This document shows positions 23,214-35,149 of a stretch of DNA of 64,000 nt, piece by piece. Below the pieces are notes generated by a model that saw only the letters and a list, made by a program, of their open reading frames with translations, was not told where the DNA came from and did no database searches. Both the position numbers and the translations under genes were made by a program. The stretch is taken from the NCBI RefSeq assembly GCF_943734655.1, contig NC_071355.1, positions 224,258,527-224,322,526 on the forward strand, in the 5' to 3' direction. The stretch is from Sabethes cyaneus. Its lineage: Eukaryota > Arthropoda > Insecta > Diptera > Culicidae. Numbering within the stretch: the stretch's first letter is position 1; each line of letters starts with the position of its first letter.

Positions 23214-23573
23214 AGATAACACAAAATCGTAATAGAAAGTTCACATTAAATCGTTTTCATGTCAATTTCACATTGGAATTGTATAATGATTAGAGTATGT
23301 CAAATCGAAGTGAACAATAAGTTGTTCTGCAGTTCTGCAGTTGTTTGCAATATTTGATTATATCTTAATCATATATTCAGCAGTATTTGGTTACGTGTTA
23401 TAAAAACTACGCGAAATAGAATTACAAATAATTGTCAACATTTTCGCACGTATATCGCCTCCACTTTGGTACATATATGTTCTTATATGGCGTAAAATAT
23501 AACTTTTTCGTTCAGATATGATTTCGTATATCTCAGTTGCAATCGAAATATACAAACCAAATGGTTTACTGGG
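23211..23573. mobile_element. MITE related to the CCCAGCTAGCA family
   Basis: It starts CCCAGATAACACAAAATCG and ends with the reverse of CCCAGTAAACCATTTGG. The core 'cacgtatatcgcctccactt' nearly repeats that of 29358-29732, where it reads 'cacgtatatcgcctccaaaa'. It looks like a diverged member of the same family, 363 bp long and non-coding. Confidence 0.6.
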
Positions 23574-24404
23574 ACGTACCCTAGTCAGATCATGTACAGT
23601 TGTATCGTTTATATTTAGGAAGTTAATGGTAGGAAGTTAAGATATCGTGGGGAAAATGCCTCTAAAGAAGATTTCGACTAAATTTTCAGACTCGAGAAAA
23701 AGATTAATTTATTCTTTGTCGTGCCTGTCGTTTGTCTGCAGTTGCACTGACTTTGATCAAACTGATGTCTGTGCTAGTACCTCATCGTTTGCTCAGGAAA
23801 TGTACTGAAAGTGACAAAAACAACACATGGTTTGACGTTTGGCAAGCTTTCAATAGCGCAAACATAAAAATCACTAATTTTATATATTAAAATCGATCCA
23901 TGAAAGTTTTCCGATTGATTGGTTAAAAAATATTGAAAACCGATCAGGAAATAGCTAGGTTCAAAGCGTTTAAAACCGAACAACTTTTCGCGACGCTCGC
24001 ATTTGTAGATTTTTTGGAATAACATTCTACCTTCCTGTAAATGTGGTCAAAAGAGAAATCACTTCAGACAGCTTTTTAGGGTTTTATTGTATATCAGAAG
24101 TGCATTGTGTTTAAAGAACCACTTAGACAGTCTTAAAACTTATTGGGAGAGTTGCTTACCTATTCTTAATGTGCTACAATTTTGTTACTTCCTCTTTAAA
24201 CAGACAAATTACGCCACCGCCGGTTACGTCTCTGCGGTTATTGCATTGATTCTTCATTCAAAATTTGTTGCTATGAGGTCAAGTTTATTTCCCTACTTTC
24301 ACAATGTCAATAGAAGGATGTTGGCATGGCAAGGTATAATGAGATCTAGATCCGCCGTGGTATGTGACTCAAGTCAAGCTCAAGCCCAAACCCAAGCTCA
24401 AGCA
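23574..24404. other. Non-genic stretch, nothing recognised
   Basis: AT-rich DNA with no gene-like frame. The 150-codon plus frame ending at 24539 runs into the LTR-like repeat and is not supported as a gene. Confidence 0.5.
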
Positions 24405-24705
24405 ATGTTGCAAATCGAGCGAAAAGCAAACGATGCCCACTATTACGCAAGTGTGAGAAGCATAACATCCGACGCTCTTCTTATGACGAAAGCATTCTAC
24501 AAACAACCGCCAATGCCGTGTGTGCATACATTCTGCTAACTACATACTTGTGAGTGCACAGCCTCTAGCGTCCTCCTGCACAGTCCGCTCATAGGGAAAA
24601 TCAATGCCAACAGCTCATGAGTGCAAGCGGCACACTAGAATGTATAAAAACAGATTTTGCTTTACTTTTTTTTTTCTTTACTTTACGCTCACGCTCACAG
24701 TATTG
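24405..24705 (+). repeat. LTR-like fragment, plus orientation
   Basis: It begins ATGTTGCAAATCGAGCGAAA, matching the start of the minus-strand repeats at 17065 and 27582. It continues through 'cgatgcccactattacgc' and 'gtgtgcatacattctgctaa', both with counterparts in the 17-kb copy. A TATA-like TGTATAAAAA lies at about 24640. The 3' half of the LTR is missing here. Confidence 0.55.
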
Positions 24706-24986
24706 ACCTAGGACAGGACGTGACACGTTGTATCGCAAAAGAGCCAATTTGCTGTCAAAAAAGAGCCAGCTACCTGATTGGCTGATTTTATGCGTACAAC
24801 TGCAGAAATAAAAATTCACAAGGGAAGCGCAATAGTGTTGCTGGAAACCACAGCAAACACTGAAACCAACAAGCTAAACATATATAAATAAATAAAAAAA
24901 TAAAGTTTGAAAGCCACACAAAATGAAGGAGAATAAATAGTCACGTTTCACGTCCTGTCCTAGGTCTTGACAAGGATCAGTTAATA

Positions 24987-25935
24987 ACGGGTGACAACTA
25001 AAATTTTGGAATTTGTTTAAGGCCCCTATACTCAACAATAAACAAGCTCAGAGAGAAATGAGAGTATGTATGCTTAGCTCTCTCTCCTCTTTTTGTAAAT
25101 ATTTTTTGTTTTGCTTATGCTTACCCAGTTTTGCTAAAAATGGCGTCGAAACAAAAAGCATTTCGGGAGCGCGTTGTACACTTCTACGAACTGCCACAGA
25201 AATCTCGGCAAAAGTATACGGTACAACATTTAAAAAGCGAAAATGTTGCGGCTTCGACTGTTTACCATATCCTAACATGCCCAACAACTATTCGCAAGCA
25301 AGGTAGTGGAAGACCAGCCAAATTTATGGACGCACAAGAACATCGTTCTCTTTCTCGTTTCTTCAACAACAAGCTCTCTGGTTTGGCTATCAGTTAAGAT
25401 GCACTAGACGAATGTATGAAGAAAATTTTGATCCCGTTTCTACAAAAACATCATGCAGATGGACAATACGTGTTTTGGCCGGATAGAGCATCATCGCATT
25501 ACGCCAAAAACACAATCGTCCCATTTTTACCCAAAAACCACGACCTGAAACATCTATCCCAGTGCGCCCAATCGAAGATTTCTTCGGGATTTTGGGTTCC
25601 TTGGTGTACAAAACCTCCCAGTTGGCTTCGAGGTATGACGCTGGCCTAATAAGCCACTCGTCGTATGTTCGAATCTCGACCGGGAGAGGCCGTTAGAGTC
25701 AATAGGATCGTAGCAATTGGCTCTGCAATTGGCTCTGCAATTGTCCTGCACTCTTACAGCTGGCTGCGAAGTCTGTCGTATAAAAAACAGAAGGTCAAGT
25801 TTCGATAACGGAATGTAGCACCTAGGCTTTGCCTTGCTTTGCTTTGGTGTACAAAAATAACTGGAGAGCCACGAATTGCAAACAGCTGATTGGTAGAATC
25901 AAAAGATGCATTTGCAAAGTACTGGTAAATTAGTC
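24987..25935 (+). mobile_element. Deleted Tc1/mariner element, copy 1, 3' end lost
   Basis: The left end ACGGGTGACAACTAAAATTT is preceded by TA (24985-24986) and equals the left end of the copy at 62098-62931. The transposase remnant starts at 25140 with MASKQKAFRERVVHFYELPQ, has an HTH segment ending GSGRPAK, then jumps directly to a C-terminal piece. That piece contains ADGQYVFWPDRASSHYAKN and, across the SINE and a frameshift, a RPIEDFFG-like box. The middle, including the first catalytic Asp, is missing. A SINE splits it at 25614-25843. The right TIR was not found; sequence identity ends near 25935. Confidence 0.85.
25614..25843 (+). mobile_element. tRNA-derived SINE with 13-bp target duplication
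   Basis: A-box TGGCTTCGAGG (about 25623) and B-box TGTTCGAATCTC (about 25665) form a tRNA-like pol III promoter. A body with 'gctgcgaagtctgtcg' and a TGCTT-type simple tail follow. TTGGTGTACAAAA flanks it exactly at 25601-25613 and 25844-25856. It interrupts the mariner transposase remnant. Of the copies in this window it is the most complete. Confidence 0.9.
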
Positions 25936-26034
25936 AGCAACCGACGGACGACAATCTTTCCGCAGCTCAATCGAACTTCTATGCTTCATCGAACTTCCAA
26001 CAGTGCCAGCTCCTAACGATCACAACCAGTGTTA

Positions 26035-26160
26035 CGAAGCCCACACTTGTGTAGTCTAATTTTCTTACACACGCGTACTCGTTCTAACGATTACGCCGGC
26101 ACAAACATGTTGCAGCACGGCACTCCTCTGTTGAGAGCAGCAGGCTGATAGACTCTTGGT
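26035..26160 (-). repeat. LTR-like 3' fragment, minus orientation
   Basis: The plus strand reads 'gtctaattttcttacacacg' followed by 'gcgtactcgttctaacg' and 'cgccggca'. This parallels 16555-16620 ('gtctaattttctcagacacg'). It may be the distal half of the LTR whose start lies at 27582, separated by the block 26161-27464. Confidence 0.5.
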
Positions 26161-26289
26161 ATGACGTTTGAGTGTGCGGAAAAGATGTCAATAACGTGAA
26201 AGGAAAATTAAGATCAAAACATTGCAGATCAATTGAAAAGGATAGCTCAGCAAGAAGAATTCAGTGATTAAAGAGCATTTAATAGAGTA

Positions 26290-26482
26290 CAGTCTAATTT
26301 CGTTAATTGCACTAAACTTATCGTCGATTTTGAGAAAAACTTTCGTTAGTCGGGCTGCTCGGATTAAGCCAAAAGATGATATGAACAACACTTGAACTGT
26401 TAGTGAGAACAGCTCAGCTTAATTAATTAAGGTTTTTGCCAAAATCGGCGATAAGCTTAGTGCAATTAACGAAATTTGACTG
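26290..26482. mobile_element. 193-bp foldback MITE, TA duplication
   Basis: The left arm CAGTCTAATTTCGTTAATTG and the right arm CAGTCAAATTTCGTTAATTG (read on minus) match. The match extends about 50 bp through a 'cactaa..cttatcg..gatttt' segment. TA flanks both sides (26288-26289, 26483-26484). Confidence 0.8.
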
Positions 26483-27464
26483 TACTGAGATATAGTTTAG
26501 TGTTTCCGGTTAAGAGAAATAGACCTGTAAGTAAAACAATAAAGTTTACAGTGAAATGATGCGATTTGACGTACCAGTAGAACGCGAAAGTAGAAAAAAA
26601 TTACTTATCTGTTAAACCAATCTATCATAAGTTGCTGAAAAAGTAGAACAAATTTAAAAAGATACTTAACTGAATACTTACCGTGTTTATCCGCAGAACT
26701 CTCTCTCCGAATGATGCCTGCATACCGTTTTCTCTTATAACCACTCATATTGCCCAGTGGGAGCACAACTACAAGCAGAGCTAATATTTTCTTCGCACAC
26801 TGGTGACAAAATATTATTTTCTCCGTATCCCAAAGGGAATACGGGACAGGCAATTATATGAACTAAAACGATATGCCCCGTGACCTTGAGAGCAGGTATT
26901 CGGTAGTGCTCCGGCAGAAAAAGAAAGTTGAAACAAAACTGGCGCTCACTCGGGGACAGAGCAAAGCAGAAAGCCCTGCGAAAACAAAATCTCGTCGCTT
27001 TTCGGAGAAAATAACATCCGATAGCGAGAGAGCAATTCGATTCGCCTTCTGCGCTTTGCCAGTAGTACACCGAGAATTGAGAAAAATTTCAGAGCACGGC
27101 AGAAACCTGGTGCTAACTGAAATCGGTATCCACCGTAGGCGAGTGTTTGAAGCTTTTAAAAACACGCATGGAGGCACTTCATGCTTATTCCAATTGGCCG
27201 TGTGAGTTAATGAAATAGAAAAAGGAACGAGTTCACGCTGATCGTCCAGCATATATCCGAGAAGAATTTTTACGAAGTAAATCCACGCAATCCCGAGTGT
27301 TGCCGACGTGTTAAAACACCGTTGTCTAAAAGACTACACTGAAACGGGTCGCGGGTGCTTTTTCAGAGCGTGCGGTGTATTTCATTAGGCACGGTCGCAG
27401 CGTACCGACTCCAGTAAATTTCTTGTGGTTTTTCAAGTGCGGCACGCAGTATGGTTCAGTGTTT
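26483..27464. other. Non-genic stretch, no recognised gene
   Basis: Both strands are open for over 100 codons around 26860-27250, but neither translation resembles a known protein. The two frames are mirror shadows. No repeat signature is visible. Confidence 0.45.
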
Positions 27465-27582
27465 AGACATGCGTGGTAGAATGTCGTACGCTTGCGTCAG
27501 TGTGGTAAGCGTTGGATGCTATGTGTCTCACTCTCGATCGCGTGAGAGTAAGCATCACTTGCTTCTCGCTCGATTTGCAACA
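27465..27582 (-). repeat. LTR-like 5' fragment, minus orientation
   Basis: On the minus strand it reads TGTTGCAAATCGAGCGAGAA, then 'gcaagtgatgcttactctca', as in the copies at 17065 and 24405. Confidence 0.55.
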
Positions 27583-27599
27583 TTGATCTCAACTTCTTT

Positions 27600-27870
27600 T
27601 GTAATTTCGACAACAATTTTATTTTTTTATAATGGCAGTTTTTCTTGCAATCGACGGAAGGGACGGCAGAAAAAAGAAATGAAATAAAAAAAGCGTTCAT
27701 AGTATCCAAACAGAATAGGACAAGGCGTGAAAGGGAAAGAACGGAAAATTTGCTAAGGGTGGGTCATTGAAGCAACGCTTAAGAAGTTGTGCACCGTTCC
27801 TCTTTAGCCAATCATCGGAGCCATTTATACCCGGATTCGAACCCACTTCTCCGCCCAGGCTCTGTGGAGT
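27600..27870 (-). repeat. tRNA-derived SINE (second family), minus
   Basis: On the minus strand the B-box GTGGGTTCGAATCCGGG lies at about 27830-27846. A body ending GCCGTCCCTTCCGTCGATTG and AAAACTGCCATTATAAAAA follows. It is related to the SINE-derived part of the 6938-9800 transposon arms. The A-box end is truncated. Confidence 0.65.
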
Positions 27871-28011
27871 TTGACTACATTGGATGGAGGGAGAGGCACA
27901 ATTTGTGTCTAAAAATAACTCAACTCGCCAGTGTTGGTGGAGTTTGAAATACGTCGCACACTTGATACGACTCCTTTTTATCTGTGAAGTCTCCTTTTTA
28001 TCCAGTCCGCT

Positions 28012-28095
28012 GTGGTTCAAAGGTTCACCAATATCCACAGGGCCTGGGAGGACAAGTGGGTTCGAATCCGTTTATAATTGGCTCCGGTTATAGTT
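28012..28095 (+). repeat. tRNA-derived SINE head (second family), plus
   Basis: A-box TGGTTCAAAGGTTCACC and B-box GTGGGTTCGAATCCG are present, followed by 'tttataattggctccgg'. The 3' part is lost. It faces the minus-strand copy at 27600-27870 head to head. Confidence 0.65.
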
Positions 28096-28219
28096 TGTTT
28101 CGAATTTCGATCTGCGGATTAGTATTTGTATGGTAATACGACCTGTCATTTATTTATTTTATAGTTTTTCTCACACTAAAGGTGCGTAGAAATGTCTCCT
28201 CTGGAATGAAGCCAATGAG

Positions 28220-28830
28220 AAACTGTGCAGCTTGTTTTGATAAAGCGTTCCTCTAAAATCATTTTCCAATGTGTCTCTAGCACAAGCACTTTAAATAAAG
28301 AACTCTTTAGCGCTGCGAAATCATACCTTTTGCCACAACAATACGGATTTTTTCCTGGATTGTCTACCGTTACCAATCTAGTCCAGTTCTTGTCACTGTA
28401 CCCTATCTCCGTGGACCAGGAACTTAAAGTCGACGCGATTTACACCGTTTAAGGTTTCTTTGATGGAGTTAACTATCATATTCTGCTTGATAAACTCGAT
28501 CGTCTGAATGTCTCATCGAACCCTGTCTGCTGATTCGAGTCCTATTTGACTATGCGTCAAATTGAGATTAATAGAATCAGGTGAATTTCATAGTTCCTCA
28601 GGCGTCCCATAAGGCAGTAATTTAGGACCATTGTTGGTTATCATATTCTTTAATGACTTCAGTTGGGTGTTACCGCAAGGGTGCAAACTGTAATATGCTG
28701 ACGATCTCAAAATCTTTTTTACTGTTATGTCATTGGTAAATCTCGACAAAACCTCGGGTTCATTTTTCGTATTTAACCTGAATTCCGTGATCTATACTGT
28801 CTATGAGCCTTGTAAAGGGTGTCCCACGTC
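28220..28830 (+). mobile_element. Jockey-like LINE reverse transcriptase fragment
   Basis: Translated phrases across frames are LLPQQYGFFPGLSTVTNLVQ, VDAIYT, HILLDKLDRLNVSSNP, a GVP.GSNLGPLL-like block (about 28600-28640) and a YADDLKIF box (about 28695-28720). These follow the order of fingers-palm motifs in jockey/CR1-type LINEs. Stops and frameshifts interrupt it, and both the N-terminal ORF and the C-terminal end are absent. Confidence 0.85.
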
Positions 28831-29795
28831 AAATTCCATCACGGAAGGAACACTGTAGAAAATTGCCCTTTGGGCATTTTCTCTTGAAAATTTGGGTAGA
28901 AGTAGTTTAGAGTGTATTGTTTACATTGTATTTTTATCTCCCAAATTGGACAAAATGGCGCCACCCGAAAGCTTCGTCGTAAATTTATTTTGCGCAAGCA
29001 CCTGAAAAATTCTCAAATCTCTCATCATGGATGATGAGACTTACGTCAGGGCGGACTTCCGGCGGCTTCCGGCACTACTGTACTTCACCACCCAGCACAA
29101 GTTTGATGTTCTGGAGGAAGTAAGTATGCAGAAACTTTCAATGTTTGCCATGAAATACATGATTTGGCAAGCGATCTGCTCATGTGGCAAACAAAGTGCG
29201 CCGTTCGTGACTACCGGGACTGTAAATGGGCAGATCTACCTCAAGGAGTGTCTACAGAAGCGTGCTGCTTCTGTTAAAGCAACACGAGGACCCTACGATC
29301 TTCTAGCCGGATCTAGCTTCGTGCCACTATTCGAAGGATGTCCTGGAATGGTACGAACCCAACTAGCACCAACTCGTATATCAATGTACGGAAATAATCG
29401 TAAATATTTCCTAACAAACTCGAAATCGTAGATAAAGCTGGATAAAGTGGGACCAAGTTGATTTTCTATCGTATATAATGATAATAACTCACATACATAC
29501 GATTTTCTGCCCAAAATCGTATAGTAGTACGAAGAAACTCACGCTTAATCGGATATTATCGTATATAAATACTTATATAGTCGTAACGTTCGAAATTATT
29601 CGTAATCACGTATATCGCCTCCAAAATAGTACGGATATGCCAATTTTGCGCATCAAATACGATTTATTAGCATGTATATCTGTACGTAATGCTGATTTCT
29701 ATTTTTTTATACATATGAAAATGCTAGCTGGGAAGCCAACGGAGTTACTTTCCTATCCAAGGACATGAACCCCCCCCCCCCCCAACGCACCGGAA
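28831..29795 (+). mobile_element. Deleted mariner-like element, copy 1, carrying a MITE
   Basis: The start codon region at 28955 is followed after only about 25 codons by MDDETYVRADFRRLP. The first catalytic Asp thus lies far too close to the start for a mariner-type transposase, which normally has an N-terminal domain of well over 100 residues before it. Continuing motifs are MKYMIWQAICSCGKQSAPF, GTVNGQIYLKECLQKR and GPYDLLAGSSF. After the MITE (29358-29732) the frame resumes with NGVTF, KDMN and NAPELR. A 14-base C run at 29770-29783 breaks the end. The same deletion is seen at 58280-58930. Confidence 0.85.
29358..29732. mobile_element. MITE of the CCCAGCTAGCA family, copy 2
   Basis: It starts CCCAACTAGCACCAACTCG and ends with the reverse of CCCAGCTAGCATTTTCATATG, giving about 11-bp inverted ends. 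It splits the mariner codons of EANGVTF: left flank ...tacgaa, right flank aagccaac..., implying at most an AA duplication. It matches 3317-3662 in reverse orientation. Confidence 0.8.
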
Positions 29796-32500
29796 CTAAG
29801 GCCTTTATTTCAGCTTAGTTCAATCTGTGTTAGAAACAGCAACTGTCGATTGGAGTCCGTTCCGCAGTATTTGGCTGCACAGAATCAAAGAATTCAAACC
29901 GATTTAAAAATATCGATCGGAAATATCGGAATCGGAATGAGAAATATTAATCGTTTCGAGAAATCTAGCTCACCGACTTTGAAAACACAGGCCTGAGAAA
30001 CACGTGTTCAAAGTATTGCATTCCTCCTTCACTCGCTCTGACATGTCAATTCGTATGTGCTTGTCACTTCGTAAATATAAATTAGTAATTGTAGGTATAG
30101 CTAAATATATGTACAATACGACGATGAATTCAAAACTATTAAAAGTCAATTGATGTTGTGAACAATTCGACGATAATTTTCAACTTTTAGTTAAAATTTA
30201 CATATTTTGTCACATTATTTAAAAAAGTATTTTGTTCATTTAATATTATTCGAATAGTTTTGCTCGTCACTCGAATAGTTGTCTGTAGTAAAACGTAGAA
30301 AAAAATTTCTATTTAATTTCTGGTCCAATATTTTCGTAGCGTAAGTCGAGGTGTAATAAAATAACCATTTAAAAAACAATACAGTTATTTGTTCATCTTT
30401 AATTAATGTTGATGTTCCAATGTTTATATCCAAACAGATGAAGCAGTAAATCGAACTAAAAAATTTTTTTATTGGTTTTTCCAGCCCCACTCCACTGTGC
30501 ATTTGCACTTTTTTGCAGCATCCAAGCGGACGGATCTTTGGGCCGTTCGGTTACCATTTGTGCTCGAAATTGACCCCGCGGCTAAACAAAAAAAAAAAAA
30601 AAAAGATTTCATCCGAGAGTGGTGTGTGGCATGATGGTTGGTTCAAAAAAATCAGTCAGGCTTTTTCAGGGAACCTTAGAGAGCCGCCACACGGTGGCCA
30701 CAGCCGAGCGCGGCGCAGCCACAGGAACGGATCACGAGTGCCCACGTTGGTTGGTTCGGTACACATGCGATCCTTTTGTGCCCACTGATCGGAAAGACCC
30801 CGGTGTGTGTGCTGGGGGTCCCAGCTAAATAAAGACGTTTCGTGACCATTAAACGTATCTAAATAAGGGTTATTAGTCTTGCTTTCGCACCGATTCTGGT
30901 GTATTATGTTATTATTGTTTTATATTCTGCCCTTTATATTTCATTTTCCCGGTATCTTATACCTTCAAACTTCTCTCTTTGTCTTTCTCTCTCTCTCGTG
31001 CGCGGTCCACGGTGCGTCCGAAAGTCAAAATTATTGACCAAAATGTCACCTGCTACAGATTATGATATCAACTTTTGGTTCATTTTTCCAGCAATCGTTG
31101 CACGCTATTGGTTGCTTATTTAAGTTTTGGAGTGCTACTTCTTACTAGCGATTTTTCCATATTAAAACTATTGTTGAGATTTCCAAGTACCCTGATTTTT
31201 TTAAACGTAGTGTTATTGTTGAATTTTTGGAAAATTTTAGACCTACATTTTTCTATTTATGGTAATGTCAAAAATGGCTATTTCAGCCCATTTTTGCATT
31301 AAGATATTTTTGAAAATTTTATAATTTTTGAACTACTGGCGGTTTTCAACTAATTTGGTTTTATATATAAGATATTTTAATGTGAAATCTGAAATGTATA
31401 AAATTATAAATTGCTTATATATTGCTCTTGAGATATAATTTTGCATAGTAATCTAGTATTTCCATAATGTAATGGAGACGCATGGTATTTTGTTTACAGT
31501 AAGTAAACGAATATTTTCGTCTAAAAGAAACTAGAACAGTTGTTAATTCAGCCTGATATGAATAAAATATTAGATTTTGTCTGCTTTTCTTGCTTTTCCG
31601 AACCACTGTGCGTTGGGCCGGTCACAATTATCTCGAGGTGGGTCGCTCTTTCGGCACACAGCGTCCGAAAAACCAGTTACGTTCTTTTTCGAATGTTTAT
31701 TAAAATTTGTGAAATTTATGACCAAAATACTGAGACGCTCCTAATTATTCAAAACATGGCCTTTGGTGGGTTTTTCTGCTGGCCGGCTGGCTAGCTGGCT
31801 ATCTACTACTTTCGGCAGTCGAGCCATTCCGTTCGGACCACATTCCACCGGCCAAACAATGCCATCTTTCGCGCTCTCGATCGAAACATGGCAGGTATCA
31901 CTTCTTCACTTTCGGTTCACGCTTTCAACTTGCGCGCATCATAATTTCGAGGCGTGAGGAACACCAACGTCGATAATTACAAAAATGATGCGGCAAGAAG
32001 CGTTTATAGAGACCCGGCAGAGGAAACTGACCGCATCCGTAAAGATTTATACCATCCAGCGGTTGGGATGGGTTGGGTCCGAGCGAACCGGCAGCTGTTG
32101 CGAATTTTGATAGCTCTCTTGGAGAATATTTTTAATTTTCTGCCAGCCTCGCACAATAGACCAACATTGCATTATTGGTGCGAAACATAAAAATTGTCGG
32201 ATATACATTACAGTGTTTCATTCTACAGCGTGGTTATGGCTGATAAAACGGATAATTTTGTTTTTAATGTTTTGCTTCAACTGGTGCTCTTCGTACGAGA
32301 AGCATTATTTTACTAGCGAACAACCACCGATTTACCGTAGCAATGTTTTCAGGCTTTCTTGATAGGATCCTTGTTCGTAGCAAAATAAGAGTCTCTGAGA
32401 GCGCATATCCTATGGACTCTTTGTTTTTTTATAGAAAATTACTATTGGAAGTCGATTATCAGAATCATCCTAAGACAATGTAATTTGTGCAATTTGTAAA
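29796..32500. other. Non-genic stretch, no recognised gene
   Basis: AT-rich DNA with a more balanced, possibly unique block at 30500-31030 that includes an A run (30588-30604). Short open frames only. No repeat shared within the window was seen. Confidence 0.5.
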
Positions 32501-35149
32501 TATTTAATAATGTGCAATACCTGTTCACGGATCGAAGTGAATTGATAAATAAAATCAAAGAAACATCTTCAAGAGAAACCGAAGGTAAATTATCCCAATT
32601 GCTGTGGCTCAGCACAATGAAATGCCAATTTCAATCTTGGAGGTTGTTCCACAGCTTCAGAATTGTATTGAACATTCAGGTCTGCTTTAAAATGTATTTA
32701 AAAAGACACCATTTAGTGCTCATCTCAAGAAGTTATTATTTAAAACGTGTTTTTCCACATTTCTTACATTTTTGCTTTTATTCGCCGATCTAAGGATGGA
32801 AAATAAGTTACCAACGCCGAATAATCAAAAGATAATTTTCCAAACAAAACTAATTTCATACGTCGGTGTAATAGCAAACATTATTTTTCACCATGTAATT
32901 TGTATCATGTTTTGTTCTCCCGAAGAATTTGTTTTTGTTAGACGGTTACACTTCTATGGTGGGAAAATAAAGAAATAAAAAAAGAGCAGTAATAATATTA
33001 ATAATAGCAATAATTCGTTCATTTCCGGACGGTATTCGTTCCATGCGTAGTAATGCCACAGTGCAAATCAAATAAATTTTATTCTTTTTTTCCCAAGTCC
33101 CGTCACCACACTCTGGGCTTTCGAACGGCGCGGTCTTTATCTCTGCTTCCGACAACTCATTGCGCACTGCTGGTCCGGTGGCTGTCGTTCCAGGTTAGTA
33201 TCGCTCCGCTTGCCGCTGACCGACCGGCCGACCGACCGACCGACGGACAGTCCCCTGGGAGATTGAAGTCGACACAGCATCGGGTCTCAGGCTCGGCTCT
33301 GGCTATCCTCCGTCCTCCATTGTTGGCTGGCGAGGAGGCTTGTGCCGGACTTCTGATGTGAATCGAATGGAAAGATAAGCAGGAAAAAGCACTGCACACT
33401 GATGCTGGTTGGGATCCCGTTGTGGGCTACGTGTGGCGTCAAAGATTAAAAGCGCAGTCATATCCATCAATATCAATAACCGCGCGCTGCTTCGATGAAG
33501 TGATGGTTCGCTTTCCGACGAAAAAGGTTGACGAATGGATTCGTCCACGGGAATTGGCTGACTCGATGGTAAAAAGTGCCCGGAAAAGTATCACATTTAA
33601 AGGCTATGTGTTGCCGGGTGGCCGCGCGAAACATTGTAATTAAAATCCGATGCCCATTTTTCTAGCTTAGAGTTGCTTGCACAAAGAATCACCTGTAGAC
33701 GTTCCTTCCTTCCTCCAGTTGCTCCAGAGGAGGCACCAAGAGGTAGGTCGATTATCCGCTCTACGCCGGAGGTCGATGATCGGCTGACGATCGACAAGCA
33801 ATATATTTTACGAGGAGAAAAACGACAAAATCGATCGACTGGCTGCTGCGCGAGAAGAATCATAAAAATTATTAACAAAAGTGAGCGTAATGAAATTAAA
33901 AAGTGCCCCGCTGAGTAGCGCGCTATATAAGCGATGTTACCCACCCGGCGGATCCCGGGAGCCCACTTGACCAAATGTAGCCAATGGTCGACCACGAGCA
34001 TCACTTTTATTGACAGAGTTGTGGATTGCAACCGATCGACGTATATCTCGGCCTACGGTGCTGGTGCGGTGGTGGCTCCAGAGAACAAGTAGCCAAGTCC
34101 ATATTTGCACGCGGCTAGCTGGAAGGCACTGACTGACTGGCATTAGCGCGCTTGTGCTTGTCTTGCGAAAAAGTGTATCGAATGGGAAATTAATATGTCG
34201 TTATTATAAATTCATCGTTTTTTGTGGTTTTGGATCGTGATATATGTGTGCCGTCTGTAGAGCAGAAAGCAAACTTATTGGTTATTGGTTGCACCTTGGC
34301 TGTGGCGAATACACGGAGGAATTAATGTAGAAACCCAGTGATCGGCGCACCATTGGGAGACCTGTTTTGGTGTTATAACTGGGGAGCTTGCCAGTTTTTA
34401 CCTCCCGGGCAAGTGCAGTCAGGGATGACACTTTGATTTGTGTGGAAAATCAGGCATACGTGAGAGACAGTGCAGAGGAAAGTTCTATTATTTTTACTCA
34501 ACTTCAATAATATATTAAAACATTGTACATTTAGCTCTGATTGTTTCTGTGCAGTTATTTTTTGGAAGCAAAACACTTTCTACTTCGCCAGACAATTTGA
34601 CCAATTATGGTGGTATTAAGTGACTTGTGCGACTCAGTTACTAAAGGTGCCAATATATTAATTCAAGTCAGATAAATTTCAGGTTAGGTTTGTTGGTCGA
34701 TTTAGCATATCAAAGGCCCTATATTTCGCTTCAAATTTTCCATTTTTTACAGGTTTGCAAGGCTACTTTTGTACCTAGAGGCCAACTGGGAGAATGAAGA
34801 AAAATTGGTTCGTAGTAGGTTGTATTTTACCAAGCTAGACCTGCGGTTTAGAACCAGCTTATAATTCGAACCGATTAACACCAGATTCGAACCTAACGGA
34901 TACTACCTATCACCATGATCTGCCGATATTGTATAGCCTCGGAAACATGTGAACAGAACTGGCCGGTTCTGTTCCAACTTTTGTTCTGCCCTGAAATGAT
35001 GCTAAATATTGTTTTCTCTTACAACACTAATCTTGCCAGATTGAACGCAACTATAACCAGAGCATGTGTATGGCTGGATAATGTCATTATTCAGCAACTC
35101 TTTGTCGTACCAGCCGGAACACGAGCAATCTTAGCGGAGATCGGGTAAA
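32501..35149. other. Non-genic stretch with a GC-rich block
   Basis: 33050-34150 is GC-rich, with a CGAC run at about 33218-33246 and open frames on both strands, none recognisable. The rest is AT-rich. It could include regulatory DNA but nothing specific supports that. Confidence 0.45.

Noticed and set aside
26863..27252. Overlapping open frames on both strands (129 and 110 codons)
   Set aside because: Mirror frames without homology or start context; likely chance.
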